Shown here: piece after piece, positions 18,301-26,628 of the stretch | Layout of the letters: each line of letters begins with the position of its first letter | Numbering within the stretch: the first letter of the stretch is position 1 | From: Lentzea albida | GTDB taxonomy: Bacteria > Actinomycetota > Actinomycetes > Mycobacteriales > Pseudonocardiaceae | Length of the DNA stretch: 64,000 nucleotides | Reading direction: 5' to 3' | Assembly: GCF_900111005.1 (NCBI RefSeq) | Contig: NZ_FOFV01000024.1 | Location: 62,448-126,447, forward strand | Position numbers and translations under genes: made by a program | Notes under the pieces: generated by a model | Databases searched by the model: none | What the model saw: only the letters and a program-made list of their open reading frames with translations | Told to the model about the DNA's origin: nothing

Positions 18301-21300
18301 GCAAGGCCGCCCACCCGTCCACATCGGAGGCGTCGAGCGTCCTGGTCCGGATGTCGAGTCCTTCCGCCGTGAGCGCGTCCACGGTCTTGGCGGCGTCGGG
18401 CACGTCGCCGAGTGCGCGGCGGGAGGTGAGCACGACGGAGGCGCCCCGCCGGGCCAGCCGTTCCGCGACGACCAGACCGACGTCGCCGAGCCCACCCGAC
18501 ACGATGGCGCGAGTCAGACCGGTCGTGGCACCGGTGACCGGGGTGACGGGCCACGGCTCGATGTCGCGCCGCCACCTGGTGCCGGACCGCCAGGCGATGT
18601 CGCCGCCGCGTTCGTCCGGTGTGCCGAGCAGGTCGGCGAGCTCGGCGAGGACCGTGCGTGCGACGACGTCCGGTTCGGCCGAGGCCGGGAGGTCGAGGGT
18701 GCGCCACCGGATCCCGCGGTGTTCCTGGGCCAGGACGCGGGTCAGGGCACGGGCCGCGGCGGCGCCGGGGCAGACCTCGTCCGTGCTCTCGACCCGGTCC
18801 GCGCCGAACGTGACGGCGAGCAGCCTGGGCACCTCGATCCCGCCGAGCCCGCGCGCGAGGTCGGCGTGGGCGAGCACGACGGACTCGACGTCCTGTCCGG
18901 GTCGCGTCAGCACGACCACCCCGTCGACCGGTGTGGCCGGGTCGTGCTCCAGGACGGAGGGCAGGCCGAGTGCCCGTGCCGCCGGCAGGTCCGCGTCCGC
19001 GGCCAGCAGGAAGTGGCCGTCGGGCAGGGCTTGCGGCAGCGGCGGGAGCTGGTGCCAGCGGGGGAGTTGGAGCAACGCCGGCACGCGCGGCGCTTCTCGC
19101 TGTTCCCGGGGCGCGTCGATCCACAGCCTTCGTGACTGGAACGCGTAACCGGGCGCGACGACCCGGCGGCGCCGTCCTCCTCGCAGGCCGTCCAGCGGAA
19201 CCTCGGCACCGCGTGCCCACAGCCGGGCGACCGCGGCCCGCACGGACTCCGCCTCGGCACCGGCGTGGTCGTGGTCGTGGTCGAGCGTGGTGACGGAGTC
19301 GGCCAGGGGCAGGTCCTGGTGCGCGCGAGCCAGCGTGACGAGGCTGCTGCCCGGCCCGACCTGGACGAGCACGGACGGTGTCGTACCCACGGCCTCCCGC
19401 AGCGCCGGGGAGAACCGCACCGGGTCGCGCAGCTGCCGCGCCCAGTGGTCGGCGGTGCCCAGCTCGTCCGTGACCGCGGCACCGGTGAGGGTGCTGACCA
19501 CCGGGATCTCCGGCCGCGCGGGGGAGAGGCGTGCCGCCGCGGCGCGGACGGCGGGAACGGCGGGCTCGACGAGCCGCGAGTGCAGCGCCGCGTCCACGCG
19601 CAGCCGCCGGTAGCGCAGCCCGGCTGCCCTGGCGGTGGCTTCGAGCGCCGCGATCGCATCGGCCGTGCCGGAGAGCACCGTGCCGGCCGGACCGTTGAGG
19701 GCGGCGAGGTCGACGTCCGGGTGCTCGGCGAGCAGGCCCGAGACGTCGGCGAGGTCGACCGACAGCATCGCCCCACCACCTGCGGCGCGGGAGACCTCGG
19801 TGCAGCGCACGGCCACGAGCCGTGCGGCGTCGTGCAGGGTGAGCCCGCCGGAGACCACGGCGGCGGTGTACTCGCCGAGGCTGTGGCCCAGCACCACGTC
19901 CGGCCGCACGCCCCACGACGTCAGCAGCTCCGACGTGCCGAGGGACACCGCGAACAACGCCGGCAGCCCGACGGCCGCGTCCCCGACCCGCGCGGCCCTG
20001 CCGTGCACGACGTCGCGGACGTCGTGACCGGTCAGGGGAAGCAGCAGTTCGGCGCACCTGTCGACGGCATGGGCGAAGACCGGTTCGGTGCGGTGGAGCA
20101 CGGAGCCCATGCCGGAGTACTGGCTGCCCGCGCCGGGGAACGCGAAGACGATCCGCGGTCTGGCTGCCTCCACGGGCCGCGCCTCGCGCAGTGCCGAGGC
20201 GGCGGAACCGAGATCACCCGGCGAGCACACGACGCTGATGCGGTGCTCGTGGTGCGTGCGCCCCGCGTCGAGGGTGTGTGCCAGGTCCGCGAGTGCCGCG
20301 GAGTCCGTCACGGCGGGCAGGTGCTCGCCCAGTGCGCGGGCCGTGGCACGGGCGGCCCCGTCGGTCTTCCCGGACACGACCAGGACCTGTGGTCGATCGT
20401 CCGGAGTGGACGCGGGCAGCTCCGGTGCCGGTCCGAGCACGACGTGGCAGTTCGTCCCGCCGATGCCGAAGGAGCTGACGCCCGCGAACTCCGCGTCCTC
20501 GGGCCACGGCCGGGCCTCACCGGAGAGGTGGAAGGCCGACCCGGTCAGACCCAGCTCCGGGTTGACGGGCTCGTGGTGCGGCGCCGGGGGCACGACACCG
20601 TGCGACCGCGCGAGCACGGTCTTGATCAGCGACGCGATCCCCGCCGCGGTGTTCGCGTGCCCGATGGTCGCCTTCACCGAACCCAGCCCGCACCAAGGCC
20701 GTTCGCTCGGACCGAAGACCGAGCGCAGCGCCGCGACCTCGATCGGGTCGCCGAGCGCCGTCGCCGTGCCGTGCCCTTCGAGGTAGCCGACGCGGCGCGG
20801 CTCGACTCCCGCGACCGCCTGCGCCTCGGTGATCACCCTGGCCTGGCCGCGCGGAGAGGGTGCGGTGAACCCTGCCTTGAGCGCCCCGTCGTTGTTGACC
20901 GCCGACCCGTGCAGCACGGCGAGCACCGGGTCGCCGTCGGCCAGCGCGTCCTCCAGCCTGCGCAGCACGACCGCGCCGACCCCTTGCGTGTAGACGATGC
21001 CGCTGCCGTCGGCGCTGTAGGGCCGCACCACGCCGTCGTCGGAGTAGATGCCGTCCGGCACGTGCAGGTAGCCGTGTCCCTGCGGCACGATCAGCGACAC
21101 CCCGCCCGCGAGCGCCGTGTCGCACTCCTCGGCGAGCAGGGCCTGCGCCGCCACGTGCACCGCCACCAGGGAGCTGGAGCAGGTGCTCGTGATCGACATC
21201 GCCGGTCCGGTGAGGTTCAACCGGTAGGCGACCTGCAAGGGCAGGTAGTCGCCGTGCGTCGCCATCGCCGTGCGCAGACTGCCGACCGGATCGGCTCCGC

Positions 21301-21706
21301 CGCCGGTGGGGTCCCAGCGTCCGCGCAGGTTGCTCTCCAGGTACGCGCTGTGCGACGCGCCCGCGTAGACGCCGACGGTGCCCGCTCCTACGCCGCCGCC
21401 GTGGCCGGCCTGTTCGAGCGCCTGCCAGCACGTCTGCAGGAACAGCCGCTGCTGCGGGTCCATCAGCGCCGCTTCGGCGTCGGTGAGCCCGAACGCGTCG
21501 GGGTCGAACGCGTCCTGGTCCTCGATGAGCCCGCCGACGGGGACGTAGCCCGGTGCGGAGAGCAGGTCGGTCGGAACTCCGGTCGCACGCAGCTGCTCCG
21601 GGGTGAACCGGGTGAGGCCGCTGCGCCCGGTCCTGATCAGCTCCCAGAACGCGGTGGTGTCGACGGCGCCCGGGAAACGGCACGCGAGTCCGGTGATCGC
21701 GATCAT
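15353..21706 (-). CDS. Hybrid PKS-NRPS: KS-AT-KR-ACP-Cy-TE
   Basis: The product is 2117 residues. The ketosynthase (1-425) has Cys176 in TSTCSSSL, His312 in EGHGT and His350 in IGHANTAAG. The acyltransferase (about 520-860) has Ser609 in GHSLGEY and AALH at 706-709 where malonyl-specific enzymes have HAFH. The ketoreductase (about 1065-1290) has GGLGDVG at 1071 plus Ser1202, Tyr1215 and Asn1219. The ACP serine is 1344. The Cy domain (1402-1830) has an intact DVLICDAAS at 1533-1541. The thioesterase has Ser1921 in GWSMGG. The order matches yersiniabactin HMWP1, but both methyltransferase domains and the PCP between Cy and TE are missing. It should add one C2 unit and cyclise a cysteine, then release the product. 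The ATG overlaps the preceding NRPS stop. Confidence 0.95.
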   Translation of the reverse strand: MIAITGLACRFPGAVDTTAFWELIRTGRSGLTRFTPEQLRATGVPTDLLSAPGYVPVGGLIEDQDAFDPDAFGLTDAEAALMDPQQRLFLQTCWQALEQAGHGGGVGAGTVGVYAGASHSAYLESNLRGRWDPTGGGADPVGSLRTAMATHGDYLPLQVAYRLNLTGPAMSITSTCSSSLVAVHVAAQALLAEECDTALAGGVSLIVPQGHGYLHVPDGIYSDDGVVRPYSADGSGIVYTQGVGAVVLRRLEDALADGDPVLAVLHGSAVNNDGALKAGFTAPSPRGQARVITEAQAVAGVEPRRVGYLEGHGTATALGDPIEVAALRSVFGPSERPWCGLGSVKATIGHANTAAGIASLIKTVLARSHGVVPPAPHHEPVNPELGLTGSAFHLSGEARPWPEDAEFAGVSSFGIGGTNCHVVLGPAPELPASTPDDRPQVLVVSGKTDGAARATARALGEHLPAVTDSAALADLAHTLDAGRTHHEHRISVVCSPGDLGSAASALREARPVEAARPRIVFAFPGAGSQYSGMGSVLHRTEPVFAHAVDRCAELLLPLTGHDVRDVVHGRAARVGDAAVGLPALFAVSLGTSELLTSWGVRPDVVLGHSLGEYTAAVVSGGLTLHDAARLVAVRCTEVSRAAGGGAMLSVDLADVSGLLAEHPDVDLAALNGPAGTVLSGTADAIAALEATARAAGLRYRRLRVDAALHSRLVEPAVPAVRAAAARLSPARPEIPVVSTLTGAAVTDELGTADHWARQLRDPVRFSPALREAVGTTPSVLVQVGPGSSLVTLARAHQDLPLADSVTTLDHDHDHAGAEAESVRAAVARLWARGAEVPLDGLRGGRRRRVVAPGYAFQSRRLWIDAPREQREAPRVPALLQLPRWHQLPPLPQALPDGHFLLAADADLPAARALGLPSVLEHDPATPVDGVVVLTRPGQDVESVVLAHADLARGLGGIEVPRLLAVTFGADRVESTDEVCPGAAAARALTRVLAQEHRGIRWRTLDLPASAEPDVVARTVLAELADLLGTPDERGGDIAWRSGTRWRRDIEPWPVTPVTGATTGLTRAIVSGGLGDVGLVVAERLARRGASVVLTSRRALGDVPDAAKTVDALTAEGLDIRTRTLDASDVDGWAALLAECSPDVVVHAAGAAATARAVPLRDVTSDEVTAHLRGKVGGATALREALAVVPESSRPGLVVLMSSAATLVGGIGTGPYAAANAALDAIATGEPRWTSVVWDGWSVGPGGAERDVVLRDALDAATGGRALDLVLDQHFIGVSPSVVAVSRTDLARRRNDAAFTEAAGSSPVGTLADPFEQRVAELWTELFGIAITAPDADFFALGGHSLLATGMLATLGQEYGVRLRLADLLGSPTVAGLAALLRTREVAPPTPVLQAVAAEPDSFPLTRVQHAYWIGRDGGYRWGDVPCHFFLEYDCADLDLARYEDAWNAVIARHPMLRAVVDAQGQAKVLHDLPRFRIRTHDLTALSEEDRERRLATLRERVSRKSGPADRWPLFTVQAALLPGHGVRLFLGVDVLICDAASWWVIDRDLHARYTDPSRELAPVGIHPAACVQALEDRRRGPDGERAASYWRARLPGLPAAPPIPVDETVTAGRFARHRATLDAGRWEQLKRLAAQHRVTPTAVLLTVYADVLADWSGADAFSVVLTLFDRPDIHPDVANVVGDFTSLVLHAVEDASVGTFAERAHRTQQRMFRDLDHREHSALDVLAEKSSAQGGVASVPVVFTSALGLTEVIGADHDPRWIGTKVAALSQTPQTLLDHQVLEEGGELLLQWDVLEPVVPPAQVAAAVADHAARVRRLADDPASWTDGAPPPVDDADVALLLRQGTTPGRTLFLLHPSGGDVLCYTDLSRLIDPGVTVVALTDPGLSGHAAPESVDALAELYLGVLRRHQPHGPYLLGGWSMGGDLAQRVACLLHEAGEHTALLVMLDSNDPTHIVDVPGSPAEADAEVRRRYVASLAGFLGVPLDAGEQPSQDDVDTALRSQGLLRPGSSAAERVAVFARHLRGLAAYEPRRLNDPGTRTLVVKAGRKAPVNSGVGMGVDDVPGDPADLGWTALLARPPRTEPVDAHHYSLLRGDPLAVIAALVNEELTRCERPAP

Positions 21707-24700
21707 CGGACGACCTGCTCGGCGCGTCGGCGTGCGTCACGACGGCCCTGCGGCCGGGGCACGGCCGCAACGGGATCGGGAACGGGTTCGGGGGCAGCAA
21801 CCGGTGCGAGGAACGCGGCGAGTGACCGCACGGTCGGGTTGGCGAACAGGTCGACGACGGTCAGCGTCCCGAAGCCCTGCGCGGTCAGCCTGCGGTACGC
21901 GAGGACCAGGCTCAGCGACGTCGCGCCCAGCTCGAAGAACGACGTGGTCGCGTCGGCGTGCGGTCCGAGCACCGAGCGGAACACCGCGAGCACGGTCTCC
22001 TCCAGTTCCGGGCCGGCCGGTGCGGCCGCCCCCGCCGTGACGGCTTGTGCGGCCGCCTCCGCTGCGACGGGCGGTGCGGCCACCCCCGTGCGCGGTGCGA
22101 CGGGCCGCTGCCGTGCCGGTGCCGCGGGAACGGTCAGGCGCAGCAGCCCGTCCGCGTTGAGGCTCTCGCGGAGCTCCACTCCCAGAGCCGCGGCCGCCGT
22201 CGCGGTGGCGCGGCTCCACTGAGCCGCCGCGGCGAGCGCGTCCGACGGTGTGTGCGCGCCGGGCCCGACGGTCAGGGACACCTCGAGCCCCAGCTCGGCG
22301 GCACGGGCCACGGCCTCGGTCAGCCACAATGGCTCTCGAACGTCCACAGCGGACTGTTCGGGCACGGCCGCGGGGATCTCGTCGCGGCGGTAGGGGTTGG
22401 GCAGCGCGGTGTGGTCGACCTTGCCGTTGGCGGTGATCGGCAGCTCGGGCAGGAAGGTGAACCGCGACGGCACCATGTACTGCGGCACCCTGGTCAGCAG
22501 GTGCGCCGAGAGGTCGGGCGCGGCCGGGGGAGCGGCGGGGTCGGCGGGCACCACGAAGGCGATCAGCCTGGGCCTGTCGTCCGGTCCCGGAACCACGGCG
22601 GCCACGGACTTGCGCACGCCCGCAGCGCGGTCGAGCACGGACTCGACCTCCCCGAGCTCGATGCGGTGCCCGCGGACCTTGACCTGCCGGTCGGCCCGGC
22701 CCAGGAACTCGATCGTCCCGTCGAGGCGCCACCGCCCGAGGTCCCCGGTCCGGTAGAGCCTGTGGCCCAGCACCGGGTGCACCGCGAACCGCTGTGCGGT
22801 CTGCTCCGCGTCGCCCACGTATCCGCGCGCCAGTCCGTCACCGCCGATGTGCAGCTCACCTGGCACGCCGACCGGCACGGGCAGACCCTCCTCGTCGAGG
22901 ACGTGGAAGCTCTGCCCCCGCAGCGCGCTGCCGTAGGGGATGCTGGGCCACTCGGGGTCCACCTCGCCGATCGGGTGGCAGATCGACCAGATCGACGCCT
23001 CGGTGGCGCCGCCGAGGCTGACCACCTGCGCCTGCGGAGCGAGTTCGCGCAGCCGGTCGGGCAGGGTGACGGGGATCCAGTCGCCGGACAGGAACACCAG
23101 CCGCAGCGCCCGCAGAGCCCGGCGGGCGAGGGCGGGATCGATCTCCGCGTACTCCACCAGCATCTCCAGCAGCGCCGGTGCCGTGTTCCACAGCGTGACG
23201 CCGTGCCGGTCCATCAGGTCCAGCCAGTGCTCCGGATCGCGTTGCCGTTCGGCGTCCGGCACCACCAGCGCGCCGCCGACACCGAGGACGCCGAACACGT
23301 CGTGCACGGAGAGGTCGAAGCTGAACGCCGACAGCGCGAGCATCCGGTCGTCGCGCGTGATCGGGAACCGGTCGACCAGGTCGTCGATCGTGGTGCGCGC
23401 CGCGCGGTGCTCGATCGCCACGCCCTTGGGACGGCCGGTGGAACCGGACGTGAAGATCACATAGGCGAGCTCCTCGGGCGAAGGACGCACGGGAGCGGTG
23501 GAACCGCCGTCCGCCGCGTCGAGCCGGTGGACGCGCACGGTCTCCGGCCAGATCGACGGGACGTCGCCGGTGACGAGCGCGTGCTCGATCCCCGCCTGCG
23601 CGCACACCGAAGCCACTCGTTCGACCGGCCACGACGGCTCGACCGGGACGTAGCCGGCGCCGCTGGCCGCGACGCCGAGCAGTGCCACGACCTGGTCGAT
23701 GCTCTTGGGTGCCGAGACCGCGACGAGGTCGCCGGGGCCGACACCGGACGCGGCGAGACGGCGGCCGATCGCGTCGGCGTCACGGGCGAGCTCGCCGTGG
23801 CTGAGCGACGACCTCGAGTCCAGCAGCGCCGGTGCGCCGGGGTCGAGGTCCGCGGCCGCCCGCAGCGGGTCGTCGAGCAGCGGTCCGGCGTCGGCGAACG
23901 GCGCGACGTCCAGCGGCACGTCCGGCCGGAAGGACGGTGTCCAGCCCAGCGAGGGGTCCTCCCAGCTGTCCGGCTCCCCCGCCAGGGCGGTGAGCAGCCG
24001 CAGGTGTGCGTCGGCCATTCCGGCGACGAGCCCCTCGGGGTAGACGCCGTCGACGCCGTCCCACCACACCTTCAGGCGGCCGGCCTCCTCGTGGACGATG
24101 TGGTCGAGCAGGACCTGGGGCGTCTGCGAGATCCCGTAGACCTCGGAGCCGAGCCACGCCGCGGGGTCCGCGTCGCCCGTGGTGAGGCCGAGCCCGCTGG
24201 TGAAGACCACCGGGTGCGGTGGGGCATCGATCGCGTTCCCGCCGGGCCGGACGGCCTGCGTCCCGCCGGCCCCGCGGTGGTCCATGTCCGACCAGAACCG
24301 CTCGTTCACCGCGCGCACGTAGGCGGCGAAGCCGTCGCGGGCCTCCCACACCGGCATCCGCACGAGCATCGTGGAGGTGAAGTCGCCGACGACGTGCGCG
24401 AGTTCGGGGTCGTCGGGGCGGTCGAACAGCGTCGTGTTGAGGCAGAAGTCGGCGACCGGGCTCCACCGGGCGAGCGTGAGTCCGCACGCCGCGAGCAGCA
24501 ACGCCGTCGGGCTCACACCGTGATCGGAAGCCGCCCGCCTGAGCGCGGCCCAGCGCTCGGCGTCCAGTTCGGTGGCGGTCCTGGTGAACCTGTGCCGCCT
24601 GACGGACGCGACGTCGGTGACGGTGGGCAGTGCCGGGCCCGGCGGCAGCGCGCGGTCCGCCCAGTACCGGCGGGCGCGGTCGTCGTCCGGGCCGAGTCGC

Positions 24701-25533
24701 TGCGCGGCCCGGCGGCGGGCCACCTCGGCGAACGTGGTGCCGGGCTCGGGCAGCGGGGTGTCCGGGTCGGCGACGAGCGCGCCCCATTCGCCCATGACCT
24801 GCATCCAGCCGGCGAGGTCGAGCGAGAGCACGTCCACCCCGACGCACACGCGGCTGCGTTGCCCAGGCAGCAGGACGAGGTTCAGGTCGAACAGCGGCCA
24901 GCACCCGGTGGGTCGAGTCTGGTGCGACCACTTCTCGCGCAGTTCCGCCGCTACGCGCGCGGCTTCGTCCGGCGGCAGGTCGCGCAGGTCGGTCACCGGG
25001 ATCTCGTGGTGCGGCACGGTCGCGAGCACGCGGCCGGTGGCGTCGTCGTCGACGACCATGCGCAGAGCGGAGTGCCGCCGCACGAGCGCGTTCCACGCGG
25101 TACCCAGCCGGGCGGCCTCGTCGTGGCCCACCGGTGTGTCGTGTTCGAACTCGCGGTAGTAGAACGTCGCGACGCCGCCCAGGGGAAATCCCGGGTCACG
25201 GCCCACCCAGTACGCCGTCTGGATCGGCGTGAGCGGGAACGACTCGTCGCTGGGCTCGTCGGCCGAAGGACCACCCGCGTCCTCGTCCTGCGCGTTCAGC
25301 GCCGCGGCGACGGTGCGCGCGGTGGCCTGTCCGAGGAAGTCGGTCAACGCCAGAGCGACTCCCGTGGTGTCGAGCAGGTGGCGGCGGAGGCGCACCGCCG
25401 TGAACGACTCCAGTCCGAGCGCGATGAGCGGCGTGTCCACGCCGACCGAGGCGGGCGGAACGTCGAGCGTCTCGGCCACCGCCTCGACGACCTCGTCCAG
25501 GGGGATCGCTGTGTCGGCCCGCACCACGCTCAC
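21703..25533 (-). CDS. NRPS: carrier (ArCP-like)-Cy-A(Cys)-PCP
   Basis: The product is 1276 residues from the GTG at 25533, which follows AAGGAGA at the right distance; an ATG 63 bp upstream has no ribosome binding site. An N-terminal carrier (Ser43 in LGLES) resembles an aryl carrier protein. The Cy domain (about 98-540) has DVLSLDLAG at 234-242, both aspartates present but the usual final Ser replaced by Gly. The adenylation domain has FTSGSTGRPKG at 694. Its specificity residues read D740 L741 H744 N783 F814 S816 L840 I848 W849, seven of nine identical to the cysteine code DLYNLSLIW. A PCP follows (Ser1206). An unassigned segment of about 80 residues lies between A and PCP. This is the first gene of the operon and equals the N-terminal part of yersiniabactin HMWP2. 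Confidence 0.95.
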   Translation of the reverse strand: MSVVRADTAIPLDEVVEAVAETLDVPPASVGVDTPLIALGLESFTAVRLRRHLLDTTGVALALTDFLGQATARTVAAALNAQDEDAGGPSADEPSDESFPLTPIQTAYWVGRDPGFPLGGVATFYYREFEHDTPVGHDEAARLGTAWNALVRRHSALRMVVDDDATGRVLATVPHHEIPVTDLRDLPPDEAARVAAELREKWSHQTRPTGCWPLFDLNLVLLPGQRSRVCVGVDVLSLDLAGWMQVMGEWGALVADPDTPLPEPGTTFAEVARRRAAQRLGPDDDRARRYWADRALPPGPALPTVTDVASVRRHRFTRTATELDAERWAALRRAASDHGVSPTALLLAACGLTLARWSPVADFCLNTTLFDRPDDPELAHVVGDFTSTMLVRMPVWEARDGFAAYVRAVNERFWSDMDHRGAGGTQAVRPGGNAIDAPPHPVVFTSGLGLTTGDADPAAWLGSEVYGISQTPQVLLDHIVHEEAGRLKVWWDGVDGVYPEGLVAGMADAHLRLLTALAGEPDSWEDPSLGWTPSFRPDVPLDVAPFADAGPLLDDPLRAAADLDPGAPALLDSRSSLSHGELARDADAIGRRLAASGVGPGDLVAVSAPKSIDQVVALLGVAASGAGYVPVEPSWPVERVASVCAQAGIEHALVTGDVPSIWPETVRVHRLDAADGGSTAPVRPSPEELAYVIFTSGSTGRPKGVAIEHRAARTTIDDLVDRFPITRDDRMLALSAFSFDLSVHDVFGVLGVGGALVVPDAERQRDPEHWLDLMDRHGVTLWNTAPALLEMLVEYAEIDPALARRALRALRLVFLSGDWIPVTLPDRLRELAPQAQVVSLGGATEASIWSICHPIGEVDPEWPSIPYGSALRGQSFHVLDEEGLPVPVGVPGELHIGGDGLARGYVGDAEQTAQRFAVHPVLGHRLYRTGDLGRWRLDGTIEFLGRADRQVKVRGHRIELGEVESVLDRAAGVRKSVAAVVPGPDDRPRLIAFVVPADPAAPPAAPDLSAHLLTRVPQYMVPSRFTFLPELPITANGKVDHTALPNPYRRDEIPAAVPEQSAVDVREPLWLTEAVARAAELGLEVSLTVGPGAHTPSDALAAAAQWSRATATAAAALGVELRESLNADGLLRLTVPAAPARQRPVAPRTGVAAPPVAAEAAAQAVTAGAAAPAGPELEETVLAVFRSVLGPHADATTSFFELGATSLSLVLAYRRLTAQGFGTLTVVDLFANPTVRSLAAFLAPVAAPEPVPDPVAAVPRPQGRRDARRRAEQVVR

Positions 25534-25600
25534 CGGATCTCCTTCGCGTTCAAGGCAACAGCGCGTGGCGACGACCGGCACGCGCTGACCATTCATACAC

Positions 25601-25619
25601 GAAAACGAGTATCATGTTC
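25601..25619. promoter_or_regulatory. Probable second Fur/Zur-like box before the NRPS operon
   Basis: GAAAACGAGTATCATGTTC matches the Fur consensus GATAATGATAATCATTATC at 13 of 19 positions and is AT-rich in otherwise GC-rich DNA. It lies 68 bp upstream of the preferred NRPS start at 25533. The match is weaker than at 5360-5378, but the position at the head of the nine-gene operon supports it. Confidence 0.45.
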
Positions 25620-25893
25620 ACCTGGTGGGGTGATCGCGACTATGACGGGGAGCACGCTGCGTGTCGAATTGCGATCGGTGCATGAATCGGGCCGGCGTGA
25701 GGCGCGCGTGGCGTTGTCGTGCACCGCTTCCCGCAACCTGGGGGTGGTCGACCCCGGGTCTGCTGCCCGGCCCCGCCGCCTGACCGTCCTCTTCGGACGC
25801 AGTCATCACCCGCGCGGGCCGGCGGCTCGCGGTGCGGAGCACGCCGCGTCGTCGAGACCCCGACGACGCTGCACCACTGCTGAAAGGAACTTC

Positions 25894-26628
25894 ATGTCCG
25901 ACGGTTTCTACGACCGCACGGCCGAGCACGTCGCCGTGTTGCTGCGCGACGCGTGGACCGGGCTCGGCCCTGCTCTCACGCGTGCCGTGTCCGGAATGGA
26001 CACCAGCACCGGGCCGGTGCTCGACATCGGCGCGGGCACCGGACTGGGCACCGCGGTCCTCGCGGCGGCACTGCCCGACGCCGCGATCGTCGCCGTCGAA
26101 CCGAACCAGGCCCTGCGCACGGCGCTGCTCGCACGCTGCGCCGATGACGAGGACCTCAGGCGCCGCGTCACCGTTCTCGGCGACGACGTGCTGTCCGCCG
26201 CCTTGCCGGACCGCCTGTCCGGCATCGTGGCGATGAACGTGCTCGGCCACTTCCCACCGCCACAACGCCAGGCCCTCTGGCGGTTGTTCGCCGGGCGTCT
26301 CGACGCGCGTGGGCGGGCGGTGCTCAACCTCCAGCCGCCGTTCATCCCGGTCCGCGTGTCGGCGACGCCCATGGCCGAGGTGCGGGTCGGCGGGCTGACC
26401 TACGTCGGGGTCGCGGCGGCCGAGCCGTCCGGGGAGAACGCCATCACCTGGAACATGACCTATCGGGTCGAGCGTGACGGGGAGGTGCTGACGGAGCTCA
26501 CCGCCTCCGACGAGTGGGCGGTGACGAGCCCCGGGGTGCTGGCCGCCGAGGTCGCCGAAGCCGGTCTCGCCCTCGCGGTCCTCGACGCCGACCAGCACCT
26601 GTACGAGGTCCACCCGGCGACCTCGTGA
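25894..26628 (+). CDS. Class I SAM-dependent methyltransferase
   Basis: The 244-residue protein has motif I VLDIGAGTGLGTAVLA, the acidic end of beta-2 in IVAVEPNQALRTALLA, and post-I GIVAMNVLGHFPP. It lacks the extra domains of the two cluster methyltransferases and looks like a general small-molecule enzyme. The ATG at 25894 follows AAAGGAA. It is divergent from the NRPS operon and could be a third methyltransferase acting on the product (yersiniabactin synthase also uses three), or an unrelated gene. There is no Fur-like box directly in front of it. Confidence 0.85.
   Translation: MSDGFYDRTAEHVAVLLRDAWTGLGPALTRAVSGMDTSTGPVLDIGAGTGLGTAVLAAALPDAAIVAVEPNQALRTALLARCADDEDLRRRVTVLGDDVLSAALPDRLSGIVAMNVLGHFPPPQRQALWRLFAGRLDARGRAVLNLQPPFIPVRVSATPMAEVRVGGLTYVGVAAAEPSGENAITWNMTYRVERDGEVLTELTASDEWAVTSPGVLAAEVAEAGLALAVLDADQHLYEVHPATS

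Noticed and set aside
15440..22222. Very long plus-strand frames opposite the PKS and NRPS genes
   Set aside because: They mirror the third-codon GC bias of the synthases and contain no domain; the minus-strand genes are unambiguous.
25533..25596. ATG at 25596 as the NRPS start
   Set aside because: It has no ribosome binding site and adds a non-conserved leader, while the GTG at 25533 follows AAGGAGA at good distance.
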